Assembly (NCBI GenBank): GCA_004293905.1
Contig: RDZE01000016.1
Location: 62,001 to 126,000, forward strand
Length of the DNA stretch: 64,000 nucleotides
Direction: 5' to 3'
Source of the DNA: Cytophagales bacterium
GTDB taxonomy: Bacteria > Bacteroidota > Bacteroidia > Cytophagales > Microscillaceae
Shown here: positions 8,893-17,187 of the stretch, in pieces
Position numbering within the stretch: the first letter of the stretch is position 1
Layout: the number at the start of each line of letters is the position of its first letter
Translations under genes and position numbers: made by a program
The notes under the pieces: model-generated
The model's database searches: none
Seen by the model: only the letters and a program-made list of their open reading frames with translations
Told to the model about the DNA's origin: nothing

Positions 8893-9284
8893 GAAGGTTT
8901 GAAAGTAATAGGCAAGGTATATCGCATTCGAACGGCTTGCCCTCCTTGATAAGCGGGTTTCCAACGAGGTGCTAATTTTAATACGCGTATTGCCTCTTCA
9001 TCGCAGCCATGTCCTAAGCCTTTAACAATAGCAAAGTTAGAGAGAGAGCCGTCTTTCTCGATGATAAATTGCACAAAAACACGCCCTTCTATGGATTGAG
9101 TACGGGCGGCTTCGGGGTAGCGAAGATTGGCATAAATGAATTGGTAGTAACCTGCTAAGCCATTAGTTTGCTCAGGCATTTTTTCAGCTGTGGTATAAAC
9201 ATCAGTTTGCGCATAGCTTTTCTGAGTGAAAAAAAATGTGATACCTAAAATCAAAATAAGGCAATAAAAAATATTTATTTTCAT
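8889..9284 (-). CDS. Stand-alone TonB C-terminal domain protein (periplasmic)
   Basis: 131 residues. A signal peptide (1-25, cut after SYA) is followed directly by a TonB-CTD: RYPEAARTQSIEGRVFVQF, an I-x-x-DG-x-[LI] segment, a DEEAIRVLKLAPRWKPA helix and a final MRYTLPITFKP strand. There is no N-terminal membrane anchor, proline-rich linker or peptidase half, so it is not a complete energy transducer. Such small proteins are common in Bacteroidota; a role in binding TonB-dependent receptors is possible but not shown. Confidence 0.8.
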   Translation of the reverse strand: MKINIFYCLILILGITFFFTQKSYAQTDVYTTAEKMPEQTNGLAGYYQFIYANLRYPEAARTQSIEGRVFVQFIIEKDGSLSNFAIVKGLGHGCDEEAIRVLKLAPRWKPAYQGGQAVRMRYTLPITFKPS

Positions 9285-9305
9285 AGATTTCTAATTTGAA
9301 AGACT

Positions 9306-9740
9306 TTATACTTGATTCAATTCTTCGGGAGTAGGCTTACAAATTTGTTCAAAATTTTTCTTACTGGGTATATTTAATAAAAATAAAACAAATATCAACG
9401 AAATAATGGGTAGTGGCACCCAAGACTGCCCTGAAATGGCATACATAAAAATAGCCAGCAAATTGGCTCCCTCCCACAAAGCGGCACGCATCAATACTAA
9501 CTTGCGGTATTCTGCCCCTTTTGTAGTCAAAGGTAATAAGGCAATTTGCTTTGGAATGAGCAGATTGGGAAGTATCCAACCTGCACCTAATGACATAACA
9601 CTAACAAGCAAAGCTGAATACAAGAGCGGCTCTGAAAAATTTTCTCTCTTTAAAGCATCGCCTATGACAGAGAATACAACAAATACCGCAATTTGCCCTA
9701 TTAACAATGAAAACCAAATGATTTTAATACCTCTTATCAT
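9306..9740 (-). CDS. Small integral membrane protein of unknown function
   Basis: 144 residues with four predicted transmembrane segments (about 7-27, 38-62, 85-105, 108-124) and a cytoplasmic-looking basic/acidic tail. No catalytic motif is seen. The third helix is preceded by a RKLVLMRAALWEGA segment, a pattern I have seen in uncharacterised Bacteroidota membrane proteins but cannot name. It lies 16 bases after the glutamate-synthase-like gene on the same strand and is probably cotranscribed with it. Confidence 0.65.
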   Translation of the reverse strand: MIRGIKIIWFSLLIGQIAVFVVFSVIGDALKRENFSEPLLYSALLVSVMSLGAGWILPNLLIPKQIALLPLTTKGAEYRKLVLMRAALWEGANLLAIFMYAISGQSWVPLPIISLIFVLFLLNIPSKKNFEQICKPTPEELNQV

Positions 9741-9756
9741 AATTTCTTTATTCTAT

Positions 9757-11397
9757 TTATAGTTTTACTTTTTTAGTAAGCATATCAGCCGTATGTTTGT
9801 CTTTGCCTAAGCCACCCAAGTGAGGACAATTCAACAAGGCTTGTGTACTTTCAAAGGAAACGGCTGCTTTTTTGTAGCCAAAGTTATCTTCCAATGTCTG
9901 AGTACTGCGAGAATCGCCCATACCTACCTCTACATCTTTCATTTGCATTTGGCAAGGGTGTTCATAGTGGCAAGCGTGAGTAATTTCTAATATTTCCTTG
10001 CGCAATGTTTTCATATAGTTATAAAAACGCACAGATTTTAAAGTAGGGTCAAGACCACTCTGCAACCATTTATTTTGTGTAGCAACACCCGCAGGACAAT
10101 GATTGGTATGACAAATTTGGGCTTGAATGCAACCTATAGACATCATAGCTTCGCGCGCTACATTGATCATATCGCAACCCATAGCAAACGCCATGATAGC
10201 TTTGGCAGGAAAGCCCAAACGTCCCGCGCCAATGAATACTACTCTATCTGTTAAACCTCTTTCAAGGAAAATTTTATATACACTTGTAAAAGCAAATTGG
10301 AAAGGTAATGAAACGTGGTCTGCAAAAGCATGGGGTGCTGCACCCGTGCCACCTTCACCGCCATCAATCGTAATAAAATCGGGTCCCTTGCCTGTTTTTA
10401 CCATCAAATCAGCCAATTCAACCCACATATCCAACTGTCCCACAGCCGACTTGAAACCTACGGGTAAGCCTGTTGCCTCTGCTATTGACTCCAAGAAATC
10501 TAATAACTCAGGTACATTGGAAAAAGCACTATGATAAGCAGGTGAGAGTGCGTCTTTACCCATCTCCAGACCACGAATTTCTGCAATTTCGGGTGTTACC
10601 TTAGCGGCGGGCAAGATGCCTCCTTTTCCCGGTTTTGCACCTTGCGAAAGTTTGACTTCTATGGCTCTTACGAAGGGATTTTTTTGTGTCAATTCCACTA
10701 ATTTCTCCATTGAAAACTTGCCTGTGGTTTTATCACGCACACCAAAATAGCCTGTACCAAAGTGGAAAATAACATCAGCTCCAAAAGAGTGATAAGGAGA
10801 AAGTCCGCCCTCGCCTGTATTATGATAACAACCTGCCATTAAAGCCCCTTTGTTGAGAGCTGTCATGGCATTTTTAGAAAGCGAGCCATAACTCATAGCC
10901 GAGATATTTGCTACTGAATAAGGTCGCCAAGGTCTTCGCCTTTTGTTGGCTTCGCCCATTACCTTCGCACAAGGTAGAAAATACGGGTCTGTGCGATGTG
11001 GGTGGTCAGGTGCAGGTTTGTAAGCAAACATGGAAGGATTGATGAATACATGACCAGCCGCATATACATCTTTGTCTGTACCAAAACCCTCGTAGTTGTT
11101 TTCTTTTTTAGAAGAGGCATAAATCCAAGAGCGTTGGCTTCTATTGAATGGTAGTTCTTCGCGGTTATTGGCTACAATGTATTGTCTTAATTCAGGTCCA
11201 ATAGACTCTAAAAAATAACGCAAACGCCCCACTACGGGAAAATTGTGTTTGATTGTTTGGCGACGATTGAATACATCGCTAATAAACATATACACAAGCC
11301 AAATAGGTATGAAAATGTATATATAGTGTAGCCAATAGGCTTCTAAAGAATAGATGGACTCTATGAAGTCAAGGAGTGATTGCCAATATTCATTCAT
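9757..11397 (-). CDS. FMN-binding glutamate synthase-family protein (GltB central/FMN domain)
   Basis: 546 residues from the chosen ATG. One or two N-terminal membrane helices (about 5-45) precede the alpha/beta-barrel FMN domain of glutamate synthases: SAMSYGSLSKNAMTALNKGA, NTGEGGLSPYH, FITIDGGEGGTGAAP, then the 3Fe-4S cysteine cluster region C-x5-C-x4-CPAGVATQ. It lacks the glutaminase and GltD parts, so by itself it is a homologue of the synthase half; the electron donor and the reaction in these stand-alone proteins are not established. The frame can extend to a TTG at 11451 or an ATG at 11439, but a TTG-N18-TACTTTTG promoter (11449-11477) would start transcription near 11444, favouring ATG 11397. 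Confidence 0.88.
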   Translation of the reverse strand: MNEYWQSLLDFIESIYSLEAYWLHYIYIFIPIWLVYMFISDVFNRRQTIKHNFPVVGRLRYFLESIGPELRQYIVANNREELPFNRSQRSWIYASSKKENNYEGFGTDKDVYAAGHVFINPSMFAYKPAPDHPHRTDPYFLPCAKVMGEANKRRRPWRPYSVANISAMSYGSLSKNAMTALNKGALMAGCYHNTGEGGLSPYHSFGADVIFHFGTGYFGVRDKTTGKFSMEKLVELTQKNPFVRAIEVKLSQGAKPGKGGILPAAKVTPEIAEIRGLEMGKDALSPAYHSAFSNVPELLDFLESIAEATGLPVGFKSAVGQLDMWVELADLMVKTGKGPDFITIDGGEGGTGAAPHAFADHVSLPFQFAFTSVYKIFLERGLTDRVVFIGAGRLGFPAKAIMAFAMGCDMINVAREAMMSIGCIQAQICHTNHCPAGVATQNKWLQSGLDPTLKSVRFYNYMKTLRKEILEITHACHYEHPCQMQMKDVEVGMGDSRSTQTLEDNFGYKKAAVSFESTQALLNCPHLGGLGKDKHTADMLTKKVKL

Positions 11398-11448
11398 AAG
11401 TGATAGAGAGATTAAGGATTTTAAGTACGAAAAGAACATACATTGTAC

Positions 11449-11477
11449 CAAAAGTATAAAAAATAGAGAGATTCCAA
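11449..11477 (-). promoter_or_regulatory. Candidate promoter of the glutamate-synthase-like gene
   Basis: On the minus strand, TTG (11475-11477), an 18-base spacer and TACTTTTG (11449-11456), matching the Bacteroidota -33/-7 pattern. The predicted start of RNA near 11444 leaves a leader of about 47 bases before ATG 11397. Confidence 0.45.
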
Positions 11478-11573
11478 GATTTTTTGAATAAATATTTTTT
11501 ATAACATTTTGCCTAATCGTTCGTATTTTTATAAATATACAATTTGTGCTGTATTTGATTCATACTATAAAAA

Positions 11574-11963
11574 ATGACTTCAATGATGACATCTATGACC
11601 CTCATCGCCTCTACTTCTAAAACGCCAGAGGTGAGTTATGATTTAAAAAACGGTATTTTCCAAATCAGGGGCAAATCTATCCCTGAAAATTCACGTACTT
11701 TTTATGAGCCTATTCACCTATTGCTGAATAAATACCTTAGTACGCCTGCCAAAAAAACTACTTTTACTTTCAAGTATGAGTATTGTAATTCAAGCACGCA
11801 TGTAGAAATTGCGCATTTACTTCGTAGCCTTGAACAACTGCACACATCGGGCAAGCAAGTGGTTGTGTATTGGCTTTTTGAAGAAGGTGATGATGATATG
11901 CAAGAAATTGGGAATACGCTCAAAAGTATTACAAAAACACCTTTTATGATGATGTCTTATTAA
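11574..11963 (+). CDS. SiaC-family regulatory phosphoprotein (DUF1987), divergent second copy
   Basis: 129 residues, single-gene unit on the plus strand. Aligns with the first SiaC-like protein: KTPEVSYDLKNGIFQIRGKS, FYEPIHLLLNKYL, FKYEYCNSSTHVEIAHLLRS, and a WLFEEGDDDMQEIG acidic end. The phosphoacceptor segment differs: where the canonical copy has N-T-S-S-S-K, this one has N-S-S-T-H, so Ser73 replaces the Thr and the following Lys is lost. It may be phosphorylated on Ser, be non-phosphorylatable, or serve another kinase. No SiaB gene is adjacent; the nearest is 4 kb away. Alternative ATGs at residues 4, 5 and 8 are possible. Confidence 0.82.
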   Translation: MTSMMTSMTLIASTSKTPEVSYDLKNGIFQIRGKSIPENSRTFYEPIHLLLNKYLSTPAKKTTFTFKYEYCNSSTHVEIAHLLRSLEQLHTSGKQVVVYWLFEEGDDDMQEIGNTLKSITKTPFMMMSY

Positions 11964-12037
11964 AGATTATTGCCTATATTTGCTTCATTATTTATCATTT
12001 TTTACATTCTATATCAATTTAATTTTATCATACTTAT

Positions 12038-12733
12038 ATGAAACATTTTATTACATTTTTGTTTGGGTTATTGTTGTTTTCTTCTTGTATGATGCAAGAA
12101 AAAATCTATTTTAAAGCTGATTATTCTGGTAATATGACTTATAACATAGATATGTCGGCATTGATGGAAATGACCAAAAGTCTTGCACAAATGGATAGCA
12201 GTAATGCCCAAAAAGACCCTTCTAGTGATTTTAAGGAAATGATTGCCTCTTTGCAAAAACCCGAAGTGAAGGAAACAATGGAAAAAATAGAAGGCATCAG
12301 TAATTTTGCCGTAAATACTACCAATGGTGCAGATATTAATATTGCTTTTGAGTTTGCGAATCTTGCTGCGCTCAATAGAATGTACACAATTTTGCGCAAT
12401 AGCAATGCAATGCAAGAGGGAAACATGCTTGAAGATGCTACTAATATCAAAACTATTGAATATTTCAGCCTGAAAGGTACAAGTTTGGTCTATGCCAATC
12501 AGTTCCCAAATACAAAACAAGAAGGGAAAAAAGAGCAGGAAGAGGTGAATATGGACGAAATGGGTGATGCTTTTAAAATGGAAACCATTCTTACTTTTGA
12601 GAAAAGCATCAAAAAAGTAACTGCCAAAGGTTTAGAAACACAATTGACTGACCGTGAGCTTAAAATCACTTGGAAAACTGAACACCTTACGGGCAAAAGC
12701 AAAACACCCGTAGTGAAGGTAGTAACACAATAA
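12038..12733 (+). CDS. Lipoprotein of unknown function, tandem paralogue 1
   Basis: 231 residues. A lipoprotein signal ends at Cys17 (LLFSSC-MM). The mature part opens QEKIYFKADYSGNMTYNIDM and contains SLQKPEVKETMEKIEGISN and FEFANLAALNRMYTILRN, all shared with the next gene, so the two are tandem duplicates. I recognise no domain. Members of this sort are probably surface- or periplasm-facing lipoproteins. A -7-like TATATTTG lies at 11975-11982 without a clear -33 partner. It is 22 bases upstream of its paralogue, likely one mRNA. Confidence 0.75.
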   Translation: MKHFITFLFGLLLFSSCMMQEKIYFKADYSGNMTYNIDMSALMEMTKSLAQMDSSNAQKDPSSDFKEMIASLQKPEVKETMEKIEGISNFAVNTTNGADINIAFEFANLAALNRMYTILRNSNAMQEGNMLEDATNIKTIEYFSLKGTSLVYANQFPNTKQEGKKEQEEVNMDEMGDAFKMETILTFEKSIKKVTAKGLETQLTDRELKITWKTEHLTGKSKTPVVKVVTQ

Positions 12734-12755
12734 TACCACTTTTTACTCAAAAAAT

Positions 12756-13469
12756 ATGATTATCATTAGGTTAATAGTCCTCTTATGCATTGTGGGGGGG
12801 CTATTTTCTTGTGTTGTGCAAGAGAATATTTACTTTAATGAAGATTATTCTGGAACGATGGAGTACGAAGTAGATGCTGTTACTTTTATGGCTATGCAAG
12901 GTTTGGATACCTTAGTGGGTAATGACTCTAACGAAGACGGAAAAAAGGAGATACTACATTTTCAGCAGATTATGGATTCTTTGCAAAAACCTGCATTGGC
13001 TAACTATTTCGAAAGTTTAGGGGGCATATCGAACTATACTTTAAGAGTTGAGCGAGAGTATGAGTTTTCTATTCGCTTCGATTTTGCAGATATTCAGGCA
13101 TTGAATAAGGCGTATCATTTTTTCAGAAATTTAGACTTCAGCAACCAAGAAATGAATGTAGCACAACAAAGACCCTCTTTTGAGTATTTTAGGCTCGAAG
13201 GAGATGTGTTGGTTTTGAATAACAAAATTATCGTTCCAAAGCAAGAGGAACAAAATGAAGAAGAAGGAAATTATTTGATGAGTGGTGGTTCTTTGTCTTT
13301 TGCAACACAAATGTTTTTCAAACATAATATTGAGGAAGTACAAATTCGTTATGGCACGGGCTTGGATTGGGAACAACGGGAGGGTTCTTTGAAACTGGTT
13401 TGGAGTGCTGATGAAATGCCCAAAGAATCTAAGCAATATGCGATAATCAAAATAAAACTTGAGCGTTGA
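12756..13469 (+). CDS. Lipoprotein of unknown function, tandem paralogue 2
   Basis: 237 residues. Lipobox LFSC with Cys19. Shares with the preceding gene QENIYFNEDYSGTMEYEVD, DSLQKPALANYFESLGGISN and FDFADIQALNKAYHFFRN, but otherwise has diverged. The middle (70-80 of the mature protein in copy 1) differs in length. No known domain. It ends seven bases from the convergent stop of the TPR-SpoIIE gene, with no obvious hairpin between. Confidence 0.75.
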   Translation: MIIIRLIVLLCIVGGLFSCVVQENIYFNEDYSGTMEYEVDAVTFMAMQGLDTLVGNDSNEDGKKEILHFQQIMDSLQKPALANYFESLGGISNYTLRVEREYEFSIRFDFADIQALNKAYHFFRNLDFSNQEMNVAQQRPSFEYFRLEGDVLVLNNKIIVPKQEEQNEEEGNYLMSGGSLSFATQMFFKHNIEEVQIRYGTGLDWEQREGSLKLVWSADEMPKESKQYAIIKIKLER

Positions 13470-13476
13470 TTTTGGT

Positions 13477-15393
13477 TTAGATACGAATGCCTAACACCAG
13501 TACATCATCAGTTTGTTCGTGTCCGTTTTTCCAAGTTTCGAAATCTGCTTTAAGTATTTTCGCTTGCTCAGATAGCGGAGATTGGCTAATGTTGACTAAT
13601 AGCTGTTTAAAGTTTTTACGCATATATTTTCTTTTGTTCTGCCCTCCAAATTGGTCTTGGTAGCCATCAGTGCTGAGGTAGAGCATGTCTTGTTTTTGTA
13701 GCTTTATTTTTTGCGCCTCAAAGGTTTTATTTTCATATTGGTTACTTCCTATAGGGTACTTAGAGGTTCTAAATTCAGTAAGTTGCCCATTTCTGACTAA
13801 ATAAAGCCCATTTCTTGCGCCTGCAAAAGTAACTTCACCATTTTGTAAGTCTAAGGAGATGAGTATTAAGTCCATGCCATCGTGTGTGCCATAGTCGCCA
13901 TCAAGATTTCTTTGTTGGTGCAATGCATCTCTTACTTTTTGGTCAAGGTTTTGAAGAATGAGAGAGGGGTCTTCTACATCATTTTCATTGACGATTTGGT
14001 TGAGCAGGGAGTTAGCCATTACGACCATAAATGCGCCCGGTACGCCATGCCCTGTGCAATCTACTGCTGCAATGATGATTTTATTGTTTTTTTTGCTAAG
14101 CCAATAAAAATCGCCCGATACGATGTCTTTGGGTTCGTAGAAAATGAAACCATTGTCTGCGTATCGTTCTATGTCTTGAGCAGGGGGCAATATGGCATCT
14201 TGTATGCGTTTTGCATATTGTATGCTGTCTATAATGTTTCTTGTTTGTGCTTCTATCTGTTCGTAGGCTTTGCGGAGTTCTACGTTTTTTAATTTTTGTA
14301 TTTCGGCTTCTTGTTTTGCTTTTTCTACCTGAAAAACAGCTTGTACATTTTTTAGTTGCAGGGTATTTTCTTCGCCCATCATATCTGTTTTTACTTGCAT
14401 GTATTCTTCAAAATATTGCAATGCTTCCCAAGGTTTTTCTACTTCTTTGTAAATCTGGGCAAGCTGTTGGCAGATTTTCATGAGTTTGGGCTTGGTTTTA
14501 ATATCCTTTGCAATAACATACCCTTGCTTGAGTGCTTCTATGCTTTTTTCGGGTTGTTGCATTTGTTGGTATATTTGCCCTAAATTAATATGGCAAGTAA
14601 TGATACCTTGTTTATTGTTAAGTTGTATTCTAAGTGCTAAACTTTTGAGTTGGTAATCGATGGATTTTTCGTAGTTACCCAATTTTTCGTACACAATTCC
14701 TAATTCGGCGAGCGCACGGGCTTCGGAGGTTTTTACACGCTGTGTAACTGATATGTTAAGTGCTTCCTCTTGAATGTGCAAGGCGAGTTGTGTATCGCCC
14801 AATGCAAGATATATAGTACCTAAACCTATAATACTAGTGATTTGCCCCAAAATATCATTGGTTTGCTCGAAGAGTTTGGCTGATTTTTCGTGGTATTTTT
14901 TGGCTTGGTTATAGTCTTTGAGTTCTAAATAAAAACTACCAAGCATATAATTTGCCCAAGGCATCCACTCTATGAATTGGTGTTTTTCAAAAATAGTGAG
15001 TGCTTGGTTTACATAGTTAAATGCTTTTTCGTATTCGCCTATAGCCCAAAGCATGAGCCCCCTAAACCCATAGACCTGCCCTATGCCTCTTTCGTGTTGG
15101 TGTGCTTCAAATATTTCGTAGGCTTCTTCCATCATCTGAAAAGCAGTAGAGTAATCGGCATGGTAATAGTAGCGAGCAAAGGCAACATTGATTTTAGCCT
15201 CTGCCAAACCAATAGGATAAAAAATACTTTGTGCTATGTGCAGGGCTTCTTGGGCAGCATTTTCCGATTTTTCCATACTAAATGTACGTGCACGCCAAGA
15301 CAAATGATTGAGCATATCAACACGTTCTTGTAGATTGGTAGAAGTGTTGAGTTTTTGCATTAATTGGTCTATTTCATCATTGATGGTGTTCAT
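13477..15393 (-). CDS. TPR-repeat SpoIIE/PP2C-type protein phosphatase
   Basis: 638 residues, cytoplasmic. About seven TPR motifs (55-335; for example LGIVYEKLGNYEKSIDYQLK) are followed by a coiled coil (340-400) and a SpoIIE-type PP2C domain (410-638). Metal-binding acidic residues are present: Asp423 and Asp428 in EPKDIVSGDFYW, Asp445 in DCTGHGVPGAFM, and Asp residues in the final EQTDDVLVLGI. The linker IDSIQYAKRIQDAILP recurs in the propeller phosphatase at 24192. PP2C proteins of this class dephosphorylate STAS/SiaC-type partners; here it could act on either SiaC-like protein, which is inference. Last gene of a minus-strand run after gldG (35 bases). Confidence 0.9.
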   Translation of the reverse strand: MNTINDEIDQLMQKLNTSTNLQERVDMLNHLSWRARTFSMEKSENAAQEALHIAQSIFYPIGLAEAKINVAFARYYYHADYSTAFQMMEEAYEIFEAHQHERGIGQVYGFRGLMLWAIGEYEKAFNYVNQALTIFEKHQFIEWMPWANYMLGSFYLELKDYNQAKKYHEKSAKLFEQTNDILGQITSIIGLGTIYLALGDTQLALHIQEEALNISVTQRVKTSEARALAELGIVYEKLGNYEKSIDYQLKSLALRIQLNNKQGIITCHINLGQIYQQMQQPEKSIEALKQGYVIAKDIKTKPKLMKICQQLAQIYKEVEKPWEALQYFEEYMQVKTDMMGEENTLQLKNVQAVFQVEKAKQEAEIQKLKNVELRKAYEQIEAQTRNIIDSIQYAKRIQDAILPPAQDIERYADNGFIFYEPKDIVSGDFYWLSKKNNKIIIAAVDCTGHGVPGAFMVVMANSLLNQIVNENDVEDPSLILQNLDQKVRDALHQQRNLDGDYGTHDGMDLILISLDLQNGEVTFAGARNGLYLVRNGQLTEFRTSKYPIGSNQYENKTFEAQKIKLQKQDMLYLSTDGYQDQFGGQNKRKYMRKNFKQLLVNISQSPLSEQAKILKADFETWKNGHEQTDDVLVLGIRI

Positions 15394-15428
15394 AAGCTAT
15401 TCTTATTTTCAAAGACCAAGCCAAAAAA

Positions 15429-17132
15429 CTAACTAAAGAGCCTTTTTCGGAGTGTGAACCAAACAAAACCGAATAGTACGATGAGTAGAGGCGGGAGTCC
15501 TAAATTGAGTACTTGCCACTGTGTTTGTTCTTGTGTGATTTTGATTCGGTCGAGTGGTCTTAGGGCTATTTCTTTTCTGCGTGCGGCAATGATGCCATTT
15601 TCTTCGAGCATATAATCGAGAGCATTGACGATGAAATCTTTGTTTGAGAAAGTAGCTTGTGCAAGCCTATCGAAGCCTAAGGGTAAGGGCATAGGGTTTT
15701 GCGTTTTTTTGTCCAATACAATTTCATTGATGGCTATATCGGCATCGGCACAAACAAGTATTTTCGTATCGGGGCTTTTGTCCTTGAAATTTTTGGCGCG
15801 TGGGTCGTTGGGGAGTATTCGGCTTTTGAACATAGAGGTGAACTGCCCCTCGAGGAGGTAGGCAATGGGCTGAAAACTTTTGTTGTAAAGTTTGGGGTCG
15901 GGTTGCTGCCTTGCTTCATTGAAAGTAACAAAGGCGGGCGTGCCTCTGAGCATGGTGTATTTGGAGGAAAACAAAAGGGGAGTTTTTTTGATTCCTTCGG
16001 CTTTTACGCTGTCCAAAACACCTACGAATTTGGTGGTGATGGCATCTAAATTTTTAACGATGGGGTGCTTTGCAAAAGTATTGATAAGCGGATAATATTG
16101 CCAAGGAATGGGTTGTATTCTTTGCTCTTCGCCTAAATTACCTGTAACCATAGGTATATAGGCACTGTTGAGGTCTTTGATGAGGTTAGGGGCTAAACGC
16201 ACACCATATTTGAAAAGTAAGTCGGTGAGGTTGTGGTTGTAGGGGAAAGTAAAAGAACCTTTATCGCGGAGTACGCTATCCATATAAACACCGTTAGCAT
16301 CTACAAAAAATAAGATTTTGCCACCATTCATTACATATTGGTCTAATTTATACTTATCATCTTGGTTAAAACTTGAATCGGGTTTTACGATAATGAGCGC
16401 GTCTAAGCCAGTGAGTTTTGTTTCTTTTTTGAGGTTCACTTTGAATACGTTATAAGTTGCCCCTAAACTATTGAGCAAGTCGGCTATTTCGAGGTTAGAG
16501 GCTTCGCCGTGCCCCTCGCTGAAAGCAATGTTCTTTTTGTTTTCTTTTTTGAGGGTTAGTTTTCTGATGGCAGAAGCAATGTTGTACTCTACGTTTTCTA
16601 CAGATTGATTAAGGATTTGTTCGGGGCTGGGTGCGCCCGTTACTTTTTGATTGATGACTTTGAAGAGCATCAAGGGAATTTCTAAATTTTTATAGTAGAG
16701 CAATGCGCCCGGAAAAATTACTTTTTCTACTTTTTGGTCGCCTTCTTTGGCTACTACATTGTTGGGTATGATTCCTTTTTTGACCAATGATTGGTAGAAT
16801 TCGCCTCTTTCTTTGTTGCTTTTTGCGATACTTGGGTCTATAAATTTGTACTTTATTTTTTTGCCCGCATAACGCTGAAATTCGTCTAAGGTTTCTTGAA
16901 TGGCATTTCGGAGGCGTTTGAAACCTGCGGGTAATTGTCCTTCGAGGTAAATTTTGATGTATATTTCGTCATCGAGGCTTTCTAAGAGTTTTACGGTAGC
17001 ATTGGAGATGGTGTACCTTTTTTCCTCTGTAAGGTCGAGGCGGGTGTAGTAAAAATTTGCCAAGTAGTTAGTGGCAATGAGTAAGAGTAAGGTAAGTAAA
17101 AAAATGAGTATGTCTTTGTTCTTTTTCTTCAT
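15429..17132 (-). CDS. gldG: Gliding-motility ABC transporter substrate-binding protein GldG
   Basis: 567 residues. N-terminal membrane helix (7-27) then NFYYTRLDLTEEKRYTIS, the GldG signature, an extracytoplasmic region of the ABC-type uncharacterised transport family (containing FSEGHGEASNLEIADLLNS and a LIIVKPDSSF segment) and a C-terminal helix (540-560, ending TLRKRLFS). In Flavobacterium johnsoniae GldG works with GldF and GldA and was linked to gliding. The usual neighbour gldF is absent; upstream (55 bases) lies the BatA-domain gene. Present in many non-gliding Bacteroidota too, so it does not prove motility. Confidence 0.88.
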   Translation of the reverse strand: MKKKNKDILIFLLTLLLLIATNYLANFYYTRLDLTEEKRYTISNATVKLLESLDDEIYIKIYLEGQLPAGFKRLRNAIQETLDEFQRYAGKKIKYKFIDPSIAKSNKERGEFYQSLVKKGIIPNNVVAKEGDQKVEKVIFPGALLYYKNLEIPLMLFKVINQKVTGAPSPEQILNQSVENVEYNIASAIRKLTLKKENKKNIAFSEGHGEASNLEIADLLNSLGATYNVFKVNLKKETKLTGLDALIIVKPDSSFNQDDKYKLDQYVMNGGKILFFVDANGVYMDSVLRDKGSFTFPYNHNLTDLLFKYGVRLAPNLIKDLNSAYIPMVTGNLGEEQRIQPIPWQYYPLINTFAKHPIVKNLDAITTKFVGVLDSVKAEGIKKTPLLFSSKYTMLRGTPAFVTFNEARQQPDPKLYNKSFQPIAYLLEGQFTSMFKSRILPNDPRAKNFKDKSPDTKILVCADADIAINEIVLDKKTQNPMPLPLGFDRLAQATFSNKDFIVNALDYMLEENGIIAARRKEIALRPLDRIKITQEQTQWQVLNLGLPPLLIVLFGFVWFTLRKRLFS

Positions 17133-17187
17133 ACGATTTTTTTATATGGTAACGTAAAGGTTGTTGATTTTGTATATATTTTAAAAT

